In this document: positions 51,922 through 63,157 of the stretch, in pieces
Layout of the letters: every line of letters starts with the position of its first letter
Numbering within the stretch: position 1 is the stretch's first letter
Source of the DNA: Lodderomyces elongisporus
Lineage: Eukaryota; Ascomycota; Pichiomycetes; Serinales; Debaryomycetaceae
DNA length: 64,000 nucleotides
Direction of reading: 5' to 3'
NCBI RefSeq assembly: GCF_030384665.1
Contig: NC_083673.1
Span: 753,501-817,500, forward strand
The notes under the pieces: generated by a model
The model's database searches: none
The model's input: the letters and a program-made list of their open reading frames with translations, nothing else
Told to the model about the DNA's origin: nothing
Translations under genes and position numbers: made by a program

Positions 51922-53272
51922 AGCGGCTATGAATTGTCAAGAGGTGAATTCAAATTTCTCTAGATTTTTTTTTTTTTTCAATTTTCGTTTCCCTTTCTTT
52001 TTGTTTTTCTTTTTATTTCGAGAAAAAAGGCAAAAGTTGAAACTGTATTGATCAAGGTGAACAAGGACAGATTAATTGGTTTGGGTGTTGATATTGATGA
52101 TGATGATGTTGTTGTTGTGAGGCGAAAGTTTGTATTTAAAAAAAAGAAGGTACTCAACAATTGTATTTGAGGATGTTGCTTAGTTGTATAGGTTGGACTG
52201 ACTATGTAGATCTAAAAGGTACCAAAGAGATTGTCACTGTTATTCTATAAATAAATTTGCATGTGCACTTAATCCGATGTTGTGGAAAACTGATTCTTTT
52301 TGTTCACACACACTTTTCGAATGGACAAATGCTTGAACTAAATCTGTTTTGTAGTACTGTAGAAAAAGAACTGAAAAGGGAACAGTAAAGGAGAAAGGGG
52401 ATGGTAAATGGCAGGGAAAGAATTGGGATCTCGATGGAATAGTAAGAGGCGATTGAAGTTTCAGGTGTTTGATTTTTTTTTGCTTTTTTTTTTTCTCTCT
52501 TTGTAATTTTTGATTTATATTTTTTTTTTATATTTTATTTTTTATAAATTTTTTATTTAAAATTTTCCTCTGTTACTTCAATTTCTTTTATTTTTTCCCT
52601 TTCTTCTTTAACATTTTTATTTTTGCTACTTTGTTTTTTTTAGAACATCATTGAGACTAAACTACTTCTGGGTATTTCATCCATTGGAAGAATATAGACA
52701 CTGCTGGCCAAAGGTGTACTGGTGGCACAACTACTTTATCTGAAATGTATTTGTTGTAAACACTAAGGGTAATCGACAAATTGTTAGTGTAATATATAAA
52801 GCTAACTGTTCTGGCCACTGCTACTACTGCTATTTTTTTTTCTCTCCCTTTCGGATAAAATGAAAAAGAGAGAGAACAACAACAACAACAACCACAACAA
52901 CACGTTTTTGTGTCCATGAATGCGTCTCTCACACCTAATCAACAAAAGTTGGTATGTAATCACTTTACCTACAACACTGTTAAGCCATGTCAAACCTATA
53001 AACTACTTGAATTTCTTACTATAGCTATACACGATCCTGTAATTTGTAAAGAAAAGTTCAGATCGAAAAAAAAGGGAAAAAAAGAAAAAAAGAAACTACA
53101 TTTACGTCAGATGTTCGTCAAAAGATTCGATAAGGTCAAGACAAATATTAAAAGGTTTTTTTTTTATTTTTATTTTTCCACTGCATCCTTCTAAATATAG
53201 AACAATAAATTATTACGAAATATTAAATTTAATTTCTTTTAACCTCTTCTTCTTCTTCTTCTTCTTTGTCTC
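51922..53272. other. CHS3 promoter region and MON2 3' flank
   Basis: 1.35 kb. T-rich core at 52480-52560, a CAA repeat at 52875-52902 and a CTT repeat at 53247-53266. Two overlapping antisense short frames (52657-52917 minus and 52916-53194 plus) are not called. No regulatory site identified with confidence. Confidence 0.55.
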
Positions 53273-56200
53273 TTATATGCTATCCCCATTCACTAATCTT
53301 CCATGAGTTGTGTCCAAACACAGATATTTTTGCAAGATACAAGTTAAGTTATCACCCAATTTCTCTAACTTGAAAGCATGCGGAATCAACTGGATTAGTA
53401 GCCTGTTCAATTTCAAATACTCTTCTTTGTTTTCCAATGAAACATCCATCTTCTCCAACAAGTTACAAATTGCGCGCATTTCCTCTGTTTGCACCCGAGG
53501 CAATGGTCTTTGCATGACTAGCTTCAAGTCAGCAATCACTCGCCTCAACGAAAAGCAAATTCTATGTAAAAAAAGTATCTCTGCACGCAACCTATATTCG
53601 GACTCGATTTGAGTAAACTCAAACAACGCTTCTAAACAATACATTCTGATTTCGGTGTTTGGATATATATGCAATGACTCAGTGGTACCAAAGAATTGGT
53701 TGAATTGAAACAGAGTCAATTTATCAATAGCATCTTTGTCATCTGTAACAGCCTCACCCACTAAAATGGTTTTCTCCATAAAATTCTCATCGTACAAAAA
53801 TGACATTTGATAAATCTTTGACAAGTACTTGTCAACACTGTTGGGTATATTTTGTTCAAGTAAATGGGGCAATATTACAGAATTTAACCGTGAAAACTGC
53901 TCAATTTTAAGTGTTTCGTCATTTGGGTCATTACTATTTTCACTGCCATTATCAAGTATACCAAGAAGAGACTCAGTGATTAATTGCCAAAATGAACCAC
54001 TCGTAAAAATCTTGTCGTTGCTATGGTTCTCATCACTGTTTCCATTTTTGCCACTTTTTTCATTTACTCCACTACTGTCACTACTGTTCTTACCTTTTTT
54101 CTTTTCCAACGTCGCTTTCACAATCTTCTCTAATAAAGTCTGACTCATGACCCACATCCTTCCTTCACTATTATTATCTTTGTTATTCTTGTTCCCGGAC
54201 CCCACAAACTTGTTGCTTATTACTTCGTCAAGTGCTCGTATACACTTGTCCAAATTTTGTTCGTCGTAAAGAAGTTCAGCATAACCAAATCGATCAAACT
54301 TTTTCTCCATCAACAATAACGCTTGCTGGCTTACAGCAACAAATGTTGGAGTAGCATAGGCTTTGTTCAACACGGAACTACCCTGCAATTTCTGATCAAT
54401 CCTAGATTTGACACCAAAGGGATAAACTATGATATTTGTTAAAAGTTGAACTAATGCAGCTTGTATTTGCAAATCATCGAGTTTGATTTCGTCAATAATT
54501 TGCAAGACCGCTGCTTGCAATTTGGATGGTTTCAAGTTATCCATTTGATGTTGTGGCAAGATTGGGTACCTTCCGCATCTGTTTAATATCGCAACTGCCT
54601 TTTCAGTCTGCGATAATGACAAATTAAGCATTATCTCATACAACAGGCGGAAACTGTTCAAAAACTGAACAAGCAAGTCTTGGAACTCACCAACATTAAC
54701 TAAATCGTATTCAAATTTAAACCCACTCCAAAATTCAAACAACAAGTCCGACAATCTTTCGGATTTCATCTCAAATGGCGTCCGTATCAAATTCTGAAAT
54801 GCTTGGAAAGTGATCAAATTGAGTTGCACTGAATTCAAAGACAACAATTTTTGCATGTAGTCGACCAACACTTGCCATTTAGCCAATGTTTCTTGCTCGT
54901 CCTGCTTCATCTCTTGTCCAAGAACCGTAAAGTACTTGCGGTACATTGTTGAGGCACCTTCAAGCAATAACCGTACAGTTTCCAGCCAGGACAGCGAGTA
55001 AATCTCTGGATATATTTTCACAACACATGGCACAGCTATGGCATATAATATACTCCAATTTTGTTTCAAAACAATTCCATGATCATCAACAATTTGAAAA
55101 AAAGTCTGAATAGCACCTTCGCGCACTTGAGCTCTATCTTTTTCATCTTTTGACAATTTAGCTAAGCAATACAACAAGTAATTGTCAAGACAAAAATAAG
55201 ACGCATATCCTTCATCATTGGTCTCAATGTAGCGTAGTACATCCCCAATCAGATCTACTTGACTCAAAGAAGTCAAATCCTTTGCCCTAAAGGTATCAAG
55301 TCTCGATTTCAAAGCATCACTAATCAACCAAAAATAGCTCACCGAACTAAAAGAAATGTTCAAATCATAAATCTGGTAAGCAAAATTAACAAGAGTATCA
55401 ATGAGCTGTTTCAACTCCCTAAAAGGAAGTGTGGTTAAAAACTCATCAAGAACCAACTTCAAAGTCTCAAAGGACTTTTCAACCAAGTACCGGTTTTTTT
55501 CATTTACATTCTCTTCAACGGGTGTCCTTTCTGCTTTATCGGTTTCATCATTTTTATTGTTCTCGTCTGTGTTGGCTTTTTTAGCACCTTTACCACTTTT
55601 AAATGGAGTATTTAAAATCTCAAAAACTTGATTCCAAGATTGCTGAAAACGGGAATCATATTTTTCAATCAAATGATGAAGCGTTTGCAAAACAACAAGA
55701 TGGATCTCTGTCTCACAATTACTTATTAAAAACTCGTTTGGAACACCTTGACTGAAGTTTCTTTCTAGGCACAAATGCAAGCCATCAAGCGACTTTCGCG
55801 ACGTACTCTCTGTCACATCATTTATATTTTCACTAAAACCTTCATCAGCCATCGTCTGCAAGATGCTCGCAAAAGAGTTTGCTGCAAACACTCTCATATT
55901 CAGATGTAACTTCCGGCTAGAACTGATCTCAGTAAAAAAATTAGACAATAGTTTCCATATCTCTTTGTCATGCACAAGAAACTTTGAAGGATTAATTTGC
56001 GCCAACTCAATTATCCTTCGCAAGTAATACGTTCTGTTGTATGGCGACTCTTTGAGTCCCATTACAGAGTATTCTTCAAGATTTTCCCGAAAAGCAGCAT
56101 CAGAAAGAGCCGTTAAGCTCAACAAGACTTTATGAAATGCAAGTGGATGCATATCAAAAATACTAGTGATGATATTGCTATGAGCCTCATTAAGTCTTGT

Positions 56201-56468
56201 AATATCTTCAGGACTTGAGGAAAAATTTGAAGAATTTTCCAACAATGCCACGCCCGGTGCACCTCTAGTAGTCTTCGATGCGTTTCTATTATTGTGTGAG
56301 CCATTAAAAACGTCCGACCCTTCAACAAAATACTCAAACCACTGCGAAGTTATCCATATAATGGACCACGATTGCAGTAAGGTTGATCCTAGTAAAGTCG
56401 CTAGGTTGGACAATGTCTTGAAACACATTACATGTCTCAGATTGAAAATTCTTGAGCTGCTGGGCAAA

Positions 56469-56499
<31 letters not shown>

Positions 56500-58336
56500 C
56501 TGCTGATGTTGCAGTGTTTGATGAACTATTCAGCTTTTGCAAATTTTCAGTCGATACCGCTAAATCTGGTGTGTGAATTGTTGCACTGATAGTATCAACT
56601 AATGAGCCGCCAATGGATATGATTTGATTTCTTTGCTCTTCAATCATCGATTTGGTTTTCTCATCCTCTTCCGCCTGTATTTTACTAACATTTGTGATGC
56701 AAGCTCTAGACAAAATCAAAAGCAAATCATCTCTTACATCCTCTACTCCTAATAAACCCACAGAGTGTGTCAACATTTGCAAGGACTTTAATGTCTCACG
56801 AAACAATATGTCATCAGTAGCAGTGTATATGGATTGTTGAAAAAGTGAGGCTATTTCATTCGATGTGGATTTAATAATCGAGTTTGCAAAATCAACCTCA
56901 GCTTCCAAATTGGCTTCTGCTTTTTTTGACGAGGAAGCAGTGGATAAGTTTGAAACACAAGCGGACATTCCCAGTGAGTATAATCGCAAAATTTCAAAAA
57001 TCAAATACAATGGGTAGGTTTGAGGTATGTCTAGTGGAGCATCCGTTTTATCCAAATGGTCCAAAGTTGCTGTTTTTAACGAAGAATTCTTTTTTGATAA
57101 ATAATAAACTGTTTTATCAACTTGGATATGACTATTCCGATGATCACGGCCAGACCCATGAACATGATCTTCTGATAATAAGCGTGGTGGTCGAACAATG
57201 TCATCTAAAAAAGTATTGTTGTTTTGTACATATGCATTTACTACATTTAGCAATTCTTTCAACACATTTTTCTTTTGATGGTCATGGTCATAGTTTTCAA
57301 ATATGGACTTAATCACATTGAACTCGCGAAACAAGTTTCTGTACATCTCAAGTACAAGCACTTTTTCCCAAAACGGAACCAGTTCTGAATCATCATTCTC
57401 CAAAATCAAATGATTCAAATACGAGATTATTATTTCAATCTCAATCTGCAAAATATCGAGTTGAGTGCTTAGTAAAATTTGAATTATCCGAATAGCCCTA
57501 ATGATAAGTGTATATGATTTGTTTTGAGAATTTAATATTTTCAATATCGCAGGCACAATCTCGGCACGAAGTACATGTGCCAACTCTTGGTGTGTTTGAA
57601 AAAGATCCTTATGGCCATGCAAGGTGTTCTCGATTATATCAAGAGCGGTTATGGCCTTGATATGGGTCAGTAACTTCATATACGTTGGCTTTTTGTAACT
57701 GACAATCTTGGCTAAATCGGAAAGAATCAAATAGACTTGATGCGAAGATTCATTAACCTCAACCTTTATTCCATCTTCCAAATCCAATATTACATCCTTT
57801 CGATCTTCCGAAGCACTTGCTTTGTCAAAGATATCAGACACCAATTGCTGTAATGCAGCCGATGCTGCATTCAGTACAATGGGTGACTTGTTGCTTGAAG
57901 TGAGGCTCGAGCACACGTCAATTAAATCAAGAATAAGATCACCTGACAAGAATTCTTTGTAGTTTTGCATCATTGACGGAATACATTGTAGAATCTTTAA
58001 TTGTATGTCTACTGACAAAGGTGCAGATTCGGAAAATGCATTGATCAAGTTTTTCAAATCATCTTTGGGAACAAAATGAGCCATCAAAAGGCGGTGTAGT
58101 ATTGGAATGGCAACATTGTTAACCTTGACATTGCCAGTCACGCATGCCGAGATCAAACTCTGTGCCACATTATGTTGAAGTGCATGTTGATTGATCTGTT
58201 CAAGTTTTTCGTGACCCGGTTCCGCTTTCAATTGCTCCACTACTGTTTCAACGGAGTGCTTAACATCGGGATGTCTTCTTTTACTTTCCAGAAGTAAAGA
58301 TTTGAAATCGACCAAGAGCAGCTGCACGGTGCTCAT
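53273..58336 (-). CDS. MON2: Mon2, Golgi/endosome Arf-GEF-like scaffold
   Basis: Large peripheral Golgi/endosome protein related to the non-catalytic parts of Sec7 Arf exchange factors. It works with Dop1 and the flippase Neo1 in endosome-to-Golgi traffic. The 1687-residue protein (ATG at 58336; S. cerevisiae Mon2 is 1636) is all-helical. An N-terminal DCB-like region (about 1-180), a HUS-like region (about 200-380) and long HEAT-like repeats fill the rest, and no Sec7 catalytic block is present. Low-complexity stretches are an Ala/Thr run near 600-625 and Asn/Ser/Lys-rich loops near 955-985 and 1380-1440. Assignment rests on length, N-terminal sequence and lack of a Sec7 domain. Confidence 0.9.
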
Positions 58337-58776
58337 TTGTGTTGTTGTCTATTGTAACCTTTTCCCTTTCACCACTCTAAATGTCACGGTCTCGAAGAAA
58401 AAGGTCTCAAAAGTTTAGTTGACAAAGGGAAGAAGTCACATGATCTATGGAAGCTAAAGTGAGAATTAATAGAGAGAAACAAAAGTTTCACAACACGTAG
58501 ACACATACCATGCGCATCTGCCTTTTTTGTTTACACCTACATCCACGCGCCCGTCCTTTACTTTATAAAGAACAAAGTAGAATGAGAGAGTACTACCAAA
58601 TCGATTTTCCTTCTCCTCTTTCCTTGCTTCCTTTCTTTCCGTAATTCACTCTTATTTTTTACTGTTTTAATATTTACTTACTTGTGTAATAATCATGTGA
58701 TTTGTTTAAAATTATTATTTTATCATTACATTTTTGCTTCTTTACTCATGTCATACAAAGGGATAGATTCTACATA
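58337..58776. other. MON2 promoter and permease 3' flank
   Basis: 440 bases. No gene and no site beyond general A/T tracts. Confidence 0.5.
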
Positions 58777-60510
58777 TTAGCACCAGATGTTGATAGCTTT
58801 ATACCAAAATGGTCTCAGTGCCCATCTTCTTTGTTCCTCTTCAACTTCTTGTTTCATAAGATCCACATCAACATGACTTTTTCCAGTCAACAAATCCATA
58901 TCTTTGGCTTTGATGTATAATCGCCAGTTTTTACAGTAGATTTTGTGTCCCACATATAATACAAGCACTACTGGAGCACAAAGGTATGCCTCAAAAAATG
59001 TTGATGCTTTCAAGGAAGGACTTCCAATTGGGTACAAAGCAATGTAGAATTGTGCAATTAAGATGATGATGTTTATCAAAATAGATGCATAAGCACCCCA
59101 ATCGCCACCAAACGATGTGAATGGCTTATACAAGTTAATACCTTGCACTTTACATGCGTAATTAACACGGACCTGCGCCAACGAAATGGAAAACCACATG
59201 AATATACATGATAATCCAGCAATAGAAAGCAACCACGCAAAAACTGTTTCTTCAGCACCAGAGGCACAAACAAAAGCAATCAAGCCAAAGCCCACGGCAA
59301 TAAGGATCGAGAAAATTGGTCTACCACTACGATCCATGTATGCTAAAAATGCAGGTCCGTCACGACTTTGACCGATTTCAACTAATGCTTTATATGTGGC
59401 AAATACACTGGCATTGGCAACAGATAATACAGCAAACAAGATTACCACGTTGAAGATGGATGGTAAAACTTTGATACCACCATTCTTAATGGCTATAACA
59501 AAAGGCGAAGCGGATGAGTTGGAGTTACCCAACAAGTCGGGATCGTTGTACGGCACTAAGAAGCATACCAAGATTATTGTCAACATGTAGCAAAACACAA
59601 CTCTCCAGATCATTTGCTTTGCTGCTTTTTTCATAGTTTTACGTGGATCTAAGGATTCTCCGGCAGCTAAAGCTGCCAATTCAGTACCTGAGAAACTGAA
59701 AGCGGCATTCACCAATGTATTTATAACACCTCTGATTCCATGGACAAATGGAGGATGCCAGTTTTTACCGCCAATGTACCCTTGTTTGCCGCCTCCAGTG
59801 ATGAGAATAATTGCCAAAATACAAAATCCCGCAATGGCAATAACTTTGATCACGGAAAATATACTCTCAGAAACACCATATCCTTTGACTCCAAAAATAT
59901 TTGTACAGCAGATGAATACAAAAAAGATTGCAACCCACGCTGCAGAGTTTATTTCGTCATTCCAAAATTGAATGGTCATGGAGGCCGACACTAAACACAA
60001 TGGAACCGTGACAATCCATTGTAAGCAATATGTCCAGCTCATTGAAAACGCCCACGACTCATCTATAAATCGTGCATTGTAATGCAAGAAATTTCCCTTG
60101 ACGTCAGGGTATAAACTTGTGAGCTCTCCCAAATTTTGGGACACCAAAAAGATTAATACGGCAACAATCAGGTAACCAACCACTGCACCTCCAGCACCTG
60201 CAGATGAAATAATGGAACCACTACTAATGAAAAGACCCGATCCGATACATGAGGCAAGTGCAATTAAATTGACCTGGTATGGTTTAAGAGTATCCTCGGG
60301 AGTAATAACCTCGACCCCACCTTCAACATAAGATTTCTTATCTATTTTGAATGAATGTGCAAATGAAACGAATGGATTTTTTTTCTTGCCATCTGATTCC
60401 ACGCTATGTGACGCGGTGTTGCCTAGACTCGATTCTTTGGTTGGTGTTTGGAATTGTGAAACAGTAGTGGAAGCATAACCTTCCTCGAGTTTAGAATCCT
60501 TTAAACTCAT
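58777..60510 (-). CDS. Amino-acid permease, fungal YAT family
   Basis: Proton-coupled plasma-membrane amino-acid importer of the APC superfamily. The 577 residues start MSLKDSKLEEGYASTTVSQF, with a cytosolic tail to about 75. Twelve hydrophobic spans follow, beginning with the substrate-site GSGLFI at 90-95. FSFSGTELAALAAGES marks span 6 and its loop. The C-terminus ends FWYKAINIWC, a variant of the FWC ending needed for ER export. Which amino acid it carries cannot be read from the sequence. In C. albicans a permease named HIP1 lies near CHS3 (from memory), so this may be its counterpart; I leave the symbol blank. Two CACGTG boxes lie about 950 bases upstream. Confidence 0.93.
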   Translation of the reverse strand: MSLKDSKLEEGYASTTVSQFQTPTKESSLGNTASHSVESDGKKKNPFVSFAHSFKIDKKSYVEGGVEVITPEDTLKPYQVNLIALASCIGSGLFISSGSIISSAGAGGAVVGYLIVAVLIFLVSQNLGELTSLYPDVKGNFLHYNARFIDESWAFSMSWTYCLQWIVTVPLCLVSASMTIQFWNDEINSAAWVAIFFVFICCTNIFGVKGYGVSESIFSVIKVIAIAGFCILAIILITGGGKQGYIGGKNWHPPFVHGIRGVINTLVNAAFSFSGTELAALAAGESLDPRKTMKKAAKQMIWRVVFCYMLTIILVCFLVPYNDPDLLGNSNSSASPFVIAIKNGGIKVLPSIFNVVILFAVLSVANASVFATYKALVEIGQSRDGPAFLAYMDRSGRPIFSILIAVGFGLIAFVCASGAEETVFAWLLSIAGLSCIFMWFSISLAQVRVNYACKVQGINLYKPFTSFGGDWGAYASILINIIILIAQFYIALYPIGSPSLKASTFFEAYLCAPVVLVLYVGHKIYCKNWRLYIKAKDMDLLTGKSHVDVDLMKQEVEEEQRRWALRPFWYKAINIWC

Positions 60511-61842
60511 CTTGGTTCAAGGAAATAAAGGATATGCTGAAGCAAAGAAAAAGCGAAGAAAACTGCAAAGTAAAATAAGATAAAATGAGATGTTAAAAAA
60601 GAGGAAGATGAAGAAGAAGAAGGAGAAGAAGAAAGAAAAAGGAGAAGAAGAAAGAAAAAATGAAGGGAGAAAATTTAGGAAATAGAATAAAAAGTGTTGC
60701 ACTCAACTTACCCACCCCATCTCGATTATTGCAAGCCCAACCGGGATTATAGATCAAGTAAGTAGAAAGGGGAGAGAGAGGAAGTATTTATGGAGGGTAT
60801 AGATGACACTAAAATAGTGTACCTCTGCGCACAGGTTTAGGAAACCGGAGTACTTCTCTTGCCTGCCAAATTTTTGCATCTAAGATTTCTGTAACACAAA
60901 GCAAAATTTCTGCTTCTCTCGCAATCAAATTCCGTTTTTGAAAAATTGCAACTGCGAAACAGAGCAAAAGAAAGAACGAAATTAAAAAGAAAAAAAAAAA
61001 ATTTCAGCTAGTACGCCAAAAAGTCCGCACAAGGCTAATGTTGCAATGCGGATATGTGGCATGACACAAGCAAAAAAAAAAAAAAAAACAGAAAAAAAAA
61101 CGGCATTTGGTCCACAATACAGAATGTGAGTCAGAGCTTTTTGGCATTTTCAAACAAACGACAATATATAAGTACCTTTTGCTGTCATTAATGACAGGTT
61201 GGAAATATATTAATTTTTTTTTTATTTTCTTATTATGTTATAAAAAGAAACCGAGAATAAAGAAAAAAAATGAAAAACTAAATGAAATAAAGAAGGAATT
61301 TTCAAAATCATCCCGTTCGGCTCGGGCAGGTTATGCAATCATCTTGTACTTCTTCGGGTAAACTTTTTAGTAGCCAGTCATAAACTATATGTAACCATAT
61401 ATGAAAAATTTGAATTCTTAATAGAATTGTTAAGCTAAATCATTTACCACGTGATATTGTGCACGTGACTGTGATATTTTCGAAATCGTACTAATCATTA
61501 ATCGCGATATTGCGGTGAACTGAAAGAGTGGAAAAACAAAGTACCAACTGTATTTTTTTCTTTTTAAACCTTTAATTTTCAAATCAAGCTTTTCTTCAGT
61601 ATTTAGTTCATTGGTGAACAATTCGTATATCTACATTTTTTTTGCATTTTTGAAGCATTTTTCCCTGATAAGCACCGAATAATGTTATTTTTTCTCTTCT
61701 TTTTACTTACAAGTAGAATATGCTCATTCATTTATACTTACATGTATACAGATATATATATATATATATAAGAATAGATATGTTGTATATCTATATATAC
61801 AAACTATTCACTTGGGTGGGGATCTCAACATCAAATACACTT
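60511..61842. other. Permease promoter and TMEM205-like 3' flank
   Basis: 1.33 kb. GAAGAA-rich tract next to the permease start, poly-A runs (61070-61100), paired CACGTG boxes (61448-61467) and a TA repeat (61752-61770). Frames at 61107 and 61430 are rejected. I looked for a bHLH gene such as TYE7, expected near here from C. albicans, and saw none. Confidence 0.55.
61448..61467. promoter_or_regulatory. Paired CACGTG boxes
   Basis: CACGTG at 61448-61453 and 61462-61467, centres 14 bases apart. A Cbf1- or Tye7-type factor is the expected binder. The nearest downstream gene in the right direction is the permease, about 940 bases away. Confidence 0.4.
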
Positions 61843-62358
61843 TTAGTAGTGGAGCTTACTGAGACCCTTTGCCAAAGTAGTACCGTAAACGGCCAATGAG
61901 GCAAGTGAAACGATATTCACCAAGGTAGACAATCCGTGCCATCTACCAAAAGTCTTGTTGAGAGCAACCATCTCATCACTTGGCTCGCCGTTATCTTTCT
62001 TGTCCTTGCTGATAGCAATCAATTTGGTTCTTTCTTCCTTAACGGCATGACATTTTGGTTCCAAAAAGAACAAGTTGATCAAACCAGCAAATGAGGAGAC
62101 AGCCAATGCACCCAATGTGAATGGGCAATAGTTAAATGGTGTGATCAAGGCCAAGATTAAAGGTGAAGTAATTTGATATTTGAAGTAGTATGGAAATACC
62201 TTGGATTGAACAGTACTAAACTCTTCTCTACTCAATTTCTTGAATAAGATTGGAGAAACAACGTACGAGTAGAATGCTGTACCACCAAATGTGAAAGAAT
62301 AGAATAAAAAGTGGTATGGAACTCTGGTGTTTAAACCCAATGCTTGAATGATAGACAT
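61843..62358 (-). CDS. TMEM205/DUF4149-family membrane protein
   Basis: A small four-span membrane protein of the TMEM205-like family, whose biochemical role is unknown. The 171 residues (ATG at 62358) have spans at about 17-38, 58-78, 80-98 and 142-165. The family signature is visible: EPKC at the end of span 3, a conserved K-E-E-R pair of helices, and FGRWHGLSTLVN before the last span. The loop at 115-130 is charged. No signal peptide or presequence is clear. A gene symbol cannot be given. It is transcribed toward the permease. Confidence 0.82.
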   Translation of the reverse strand: MSIIQALGLNTRVPYHFLFYSFTFGGTAFYSYVVSPILFKKLSREEFSTVQSKVFPYYFKYQITSPLILALITPFNYCPFTLGALAVSSFAGLINLFFLEPKCHAVKEERTKLIAISKDKKDNGEPSDEMVALNKTFGRWHGLSTLVNIVSLASLAVYGTTLAKGLSKLHY

Positions 62359-63157
62359 CTTTGATTATTTTGTAATTGATAAATTTTTATTGACGATATT
62401 GTATACTTATTCAACTAATGTATTTCAATTGAACGTGATAGTTGTAAGAAGCACAATTTGAATAAAGGGTGGATATAGAGGAGAAAGGGGAAAGAGGAAG
62501 AAGAAAGAAAAAAAGGAAAGGGAATTTTTAATTGAAAAGTAGTGGTTAGTAAGTTATGGGTGGCGGATGGTCTGACTTTTATATACACGCATTCAAAATT
62601 CATACATGTATACAGCCATAATTAAGTTTCTTTGGAAGCAAAAAAGATTAAAGCAAAAGATGGGGTCGGGGTCGAGGTTAGGGAGAGACTCAGTGCAAGC
62701 TGTTCGTTTGGTTTTGTGTCACTTTTGGCGAGATTCTGCAAGTTTGCTATGGTCTGGTTTTATTCTATTTTTTTTTTTTTTTCCTTTTTTTTTGCATTAC
62801 TATTGCTATTGCTATTGTAATTGTAAAGTCTAATTGCTAGGTACATGATATCTAATAACGTTGCTATTCAACAGGTGGTATAGACAGAATTGGAGACAGC
62901 ATTTAATACAAATGAAACACCAATAGTTTCTAATATAGAGACAATTTTTGTTAAGGGAAGGGAGAGGGTTCATCACTGACTATCCTTGATTTAAATTTCC
63001 ATACAGTTTAAAAACTTACATTTCTTTTGTTTTTCATTTTTTGATTTTCATTCTTTTATTTTCATTCTTTTATTTTCATTCTTTTATTTTCATTCTTTTA
63101 TTTTCTATTTTCAGGTATTCACGGTTTTACGAGCTTTAACTTTTTAAACTATTGCGT
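62359..63157. other. TMEM205-like promoter and MSH6 3' flank
   Basis: 799 bases. Next to MSH6 there is a perfect 14-bp repeat array (63044-63099). A T run lies at 62769-62790 with TTGCTA repeats after it. No gene seen. Confidence 0.55.
63044..63099. repeat. 14-bp tandem repeat, 4 perfect copies
   Basis: Unit ATTTTCATTCTTTT repeated four times without error, starting 59 bases beyond the MSH6 stop on the minus strand, so probably in its 3' UTR (as AAAAGAATGAAAAT). Confidence 0.9.

Noticed and set aside
52657..53194. Two overlapping antisense frames upstream of CHS3 (86 codons minus from ATG 52917; 92 codons plus from ATG 52916)
   Set aside because: Both include repeat-derived runs (Cys or Lys), overlap each other, and show no domain. 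The longer versions start with GTG.
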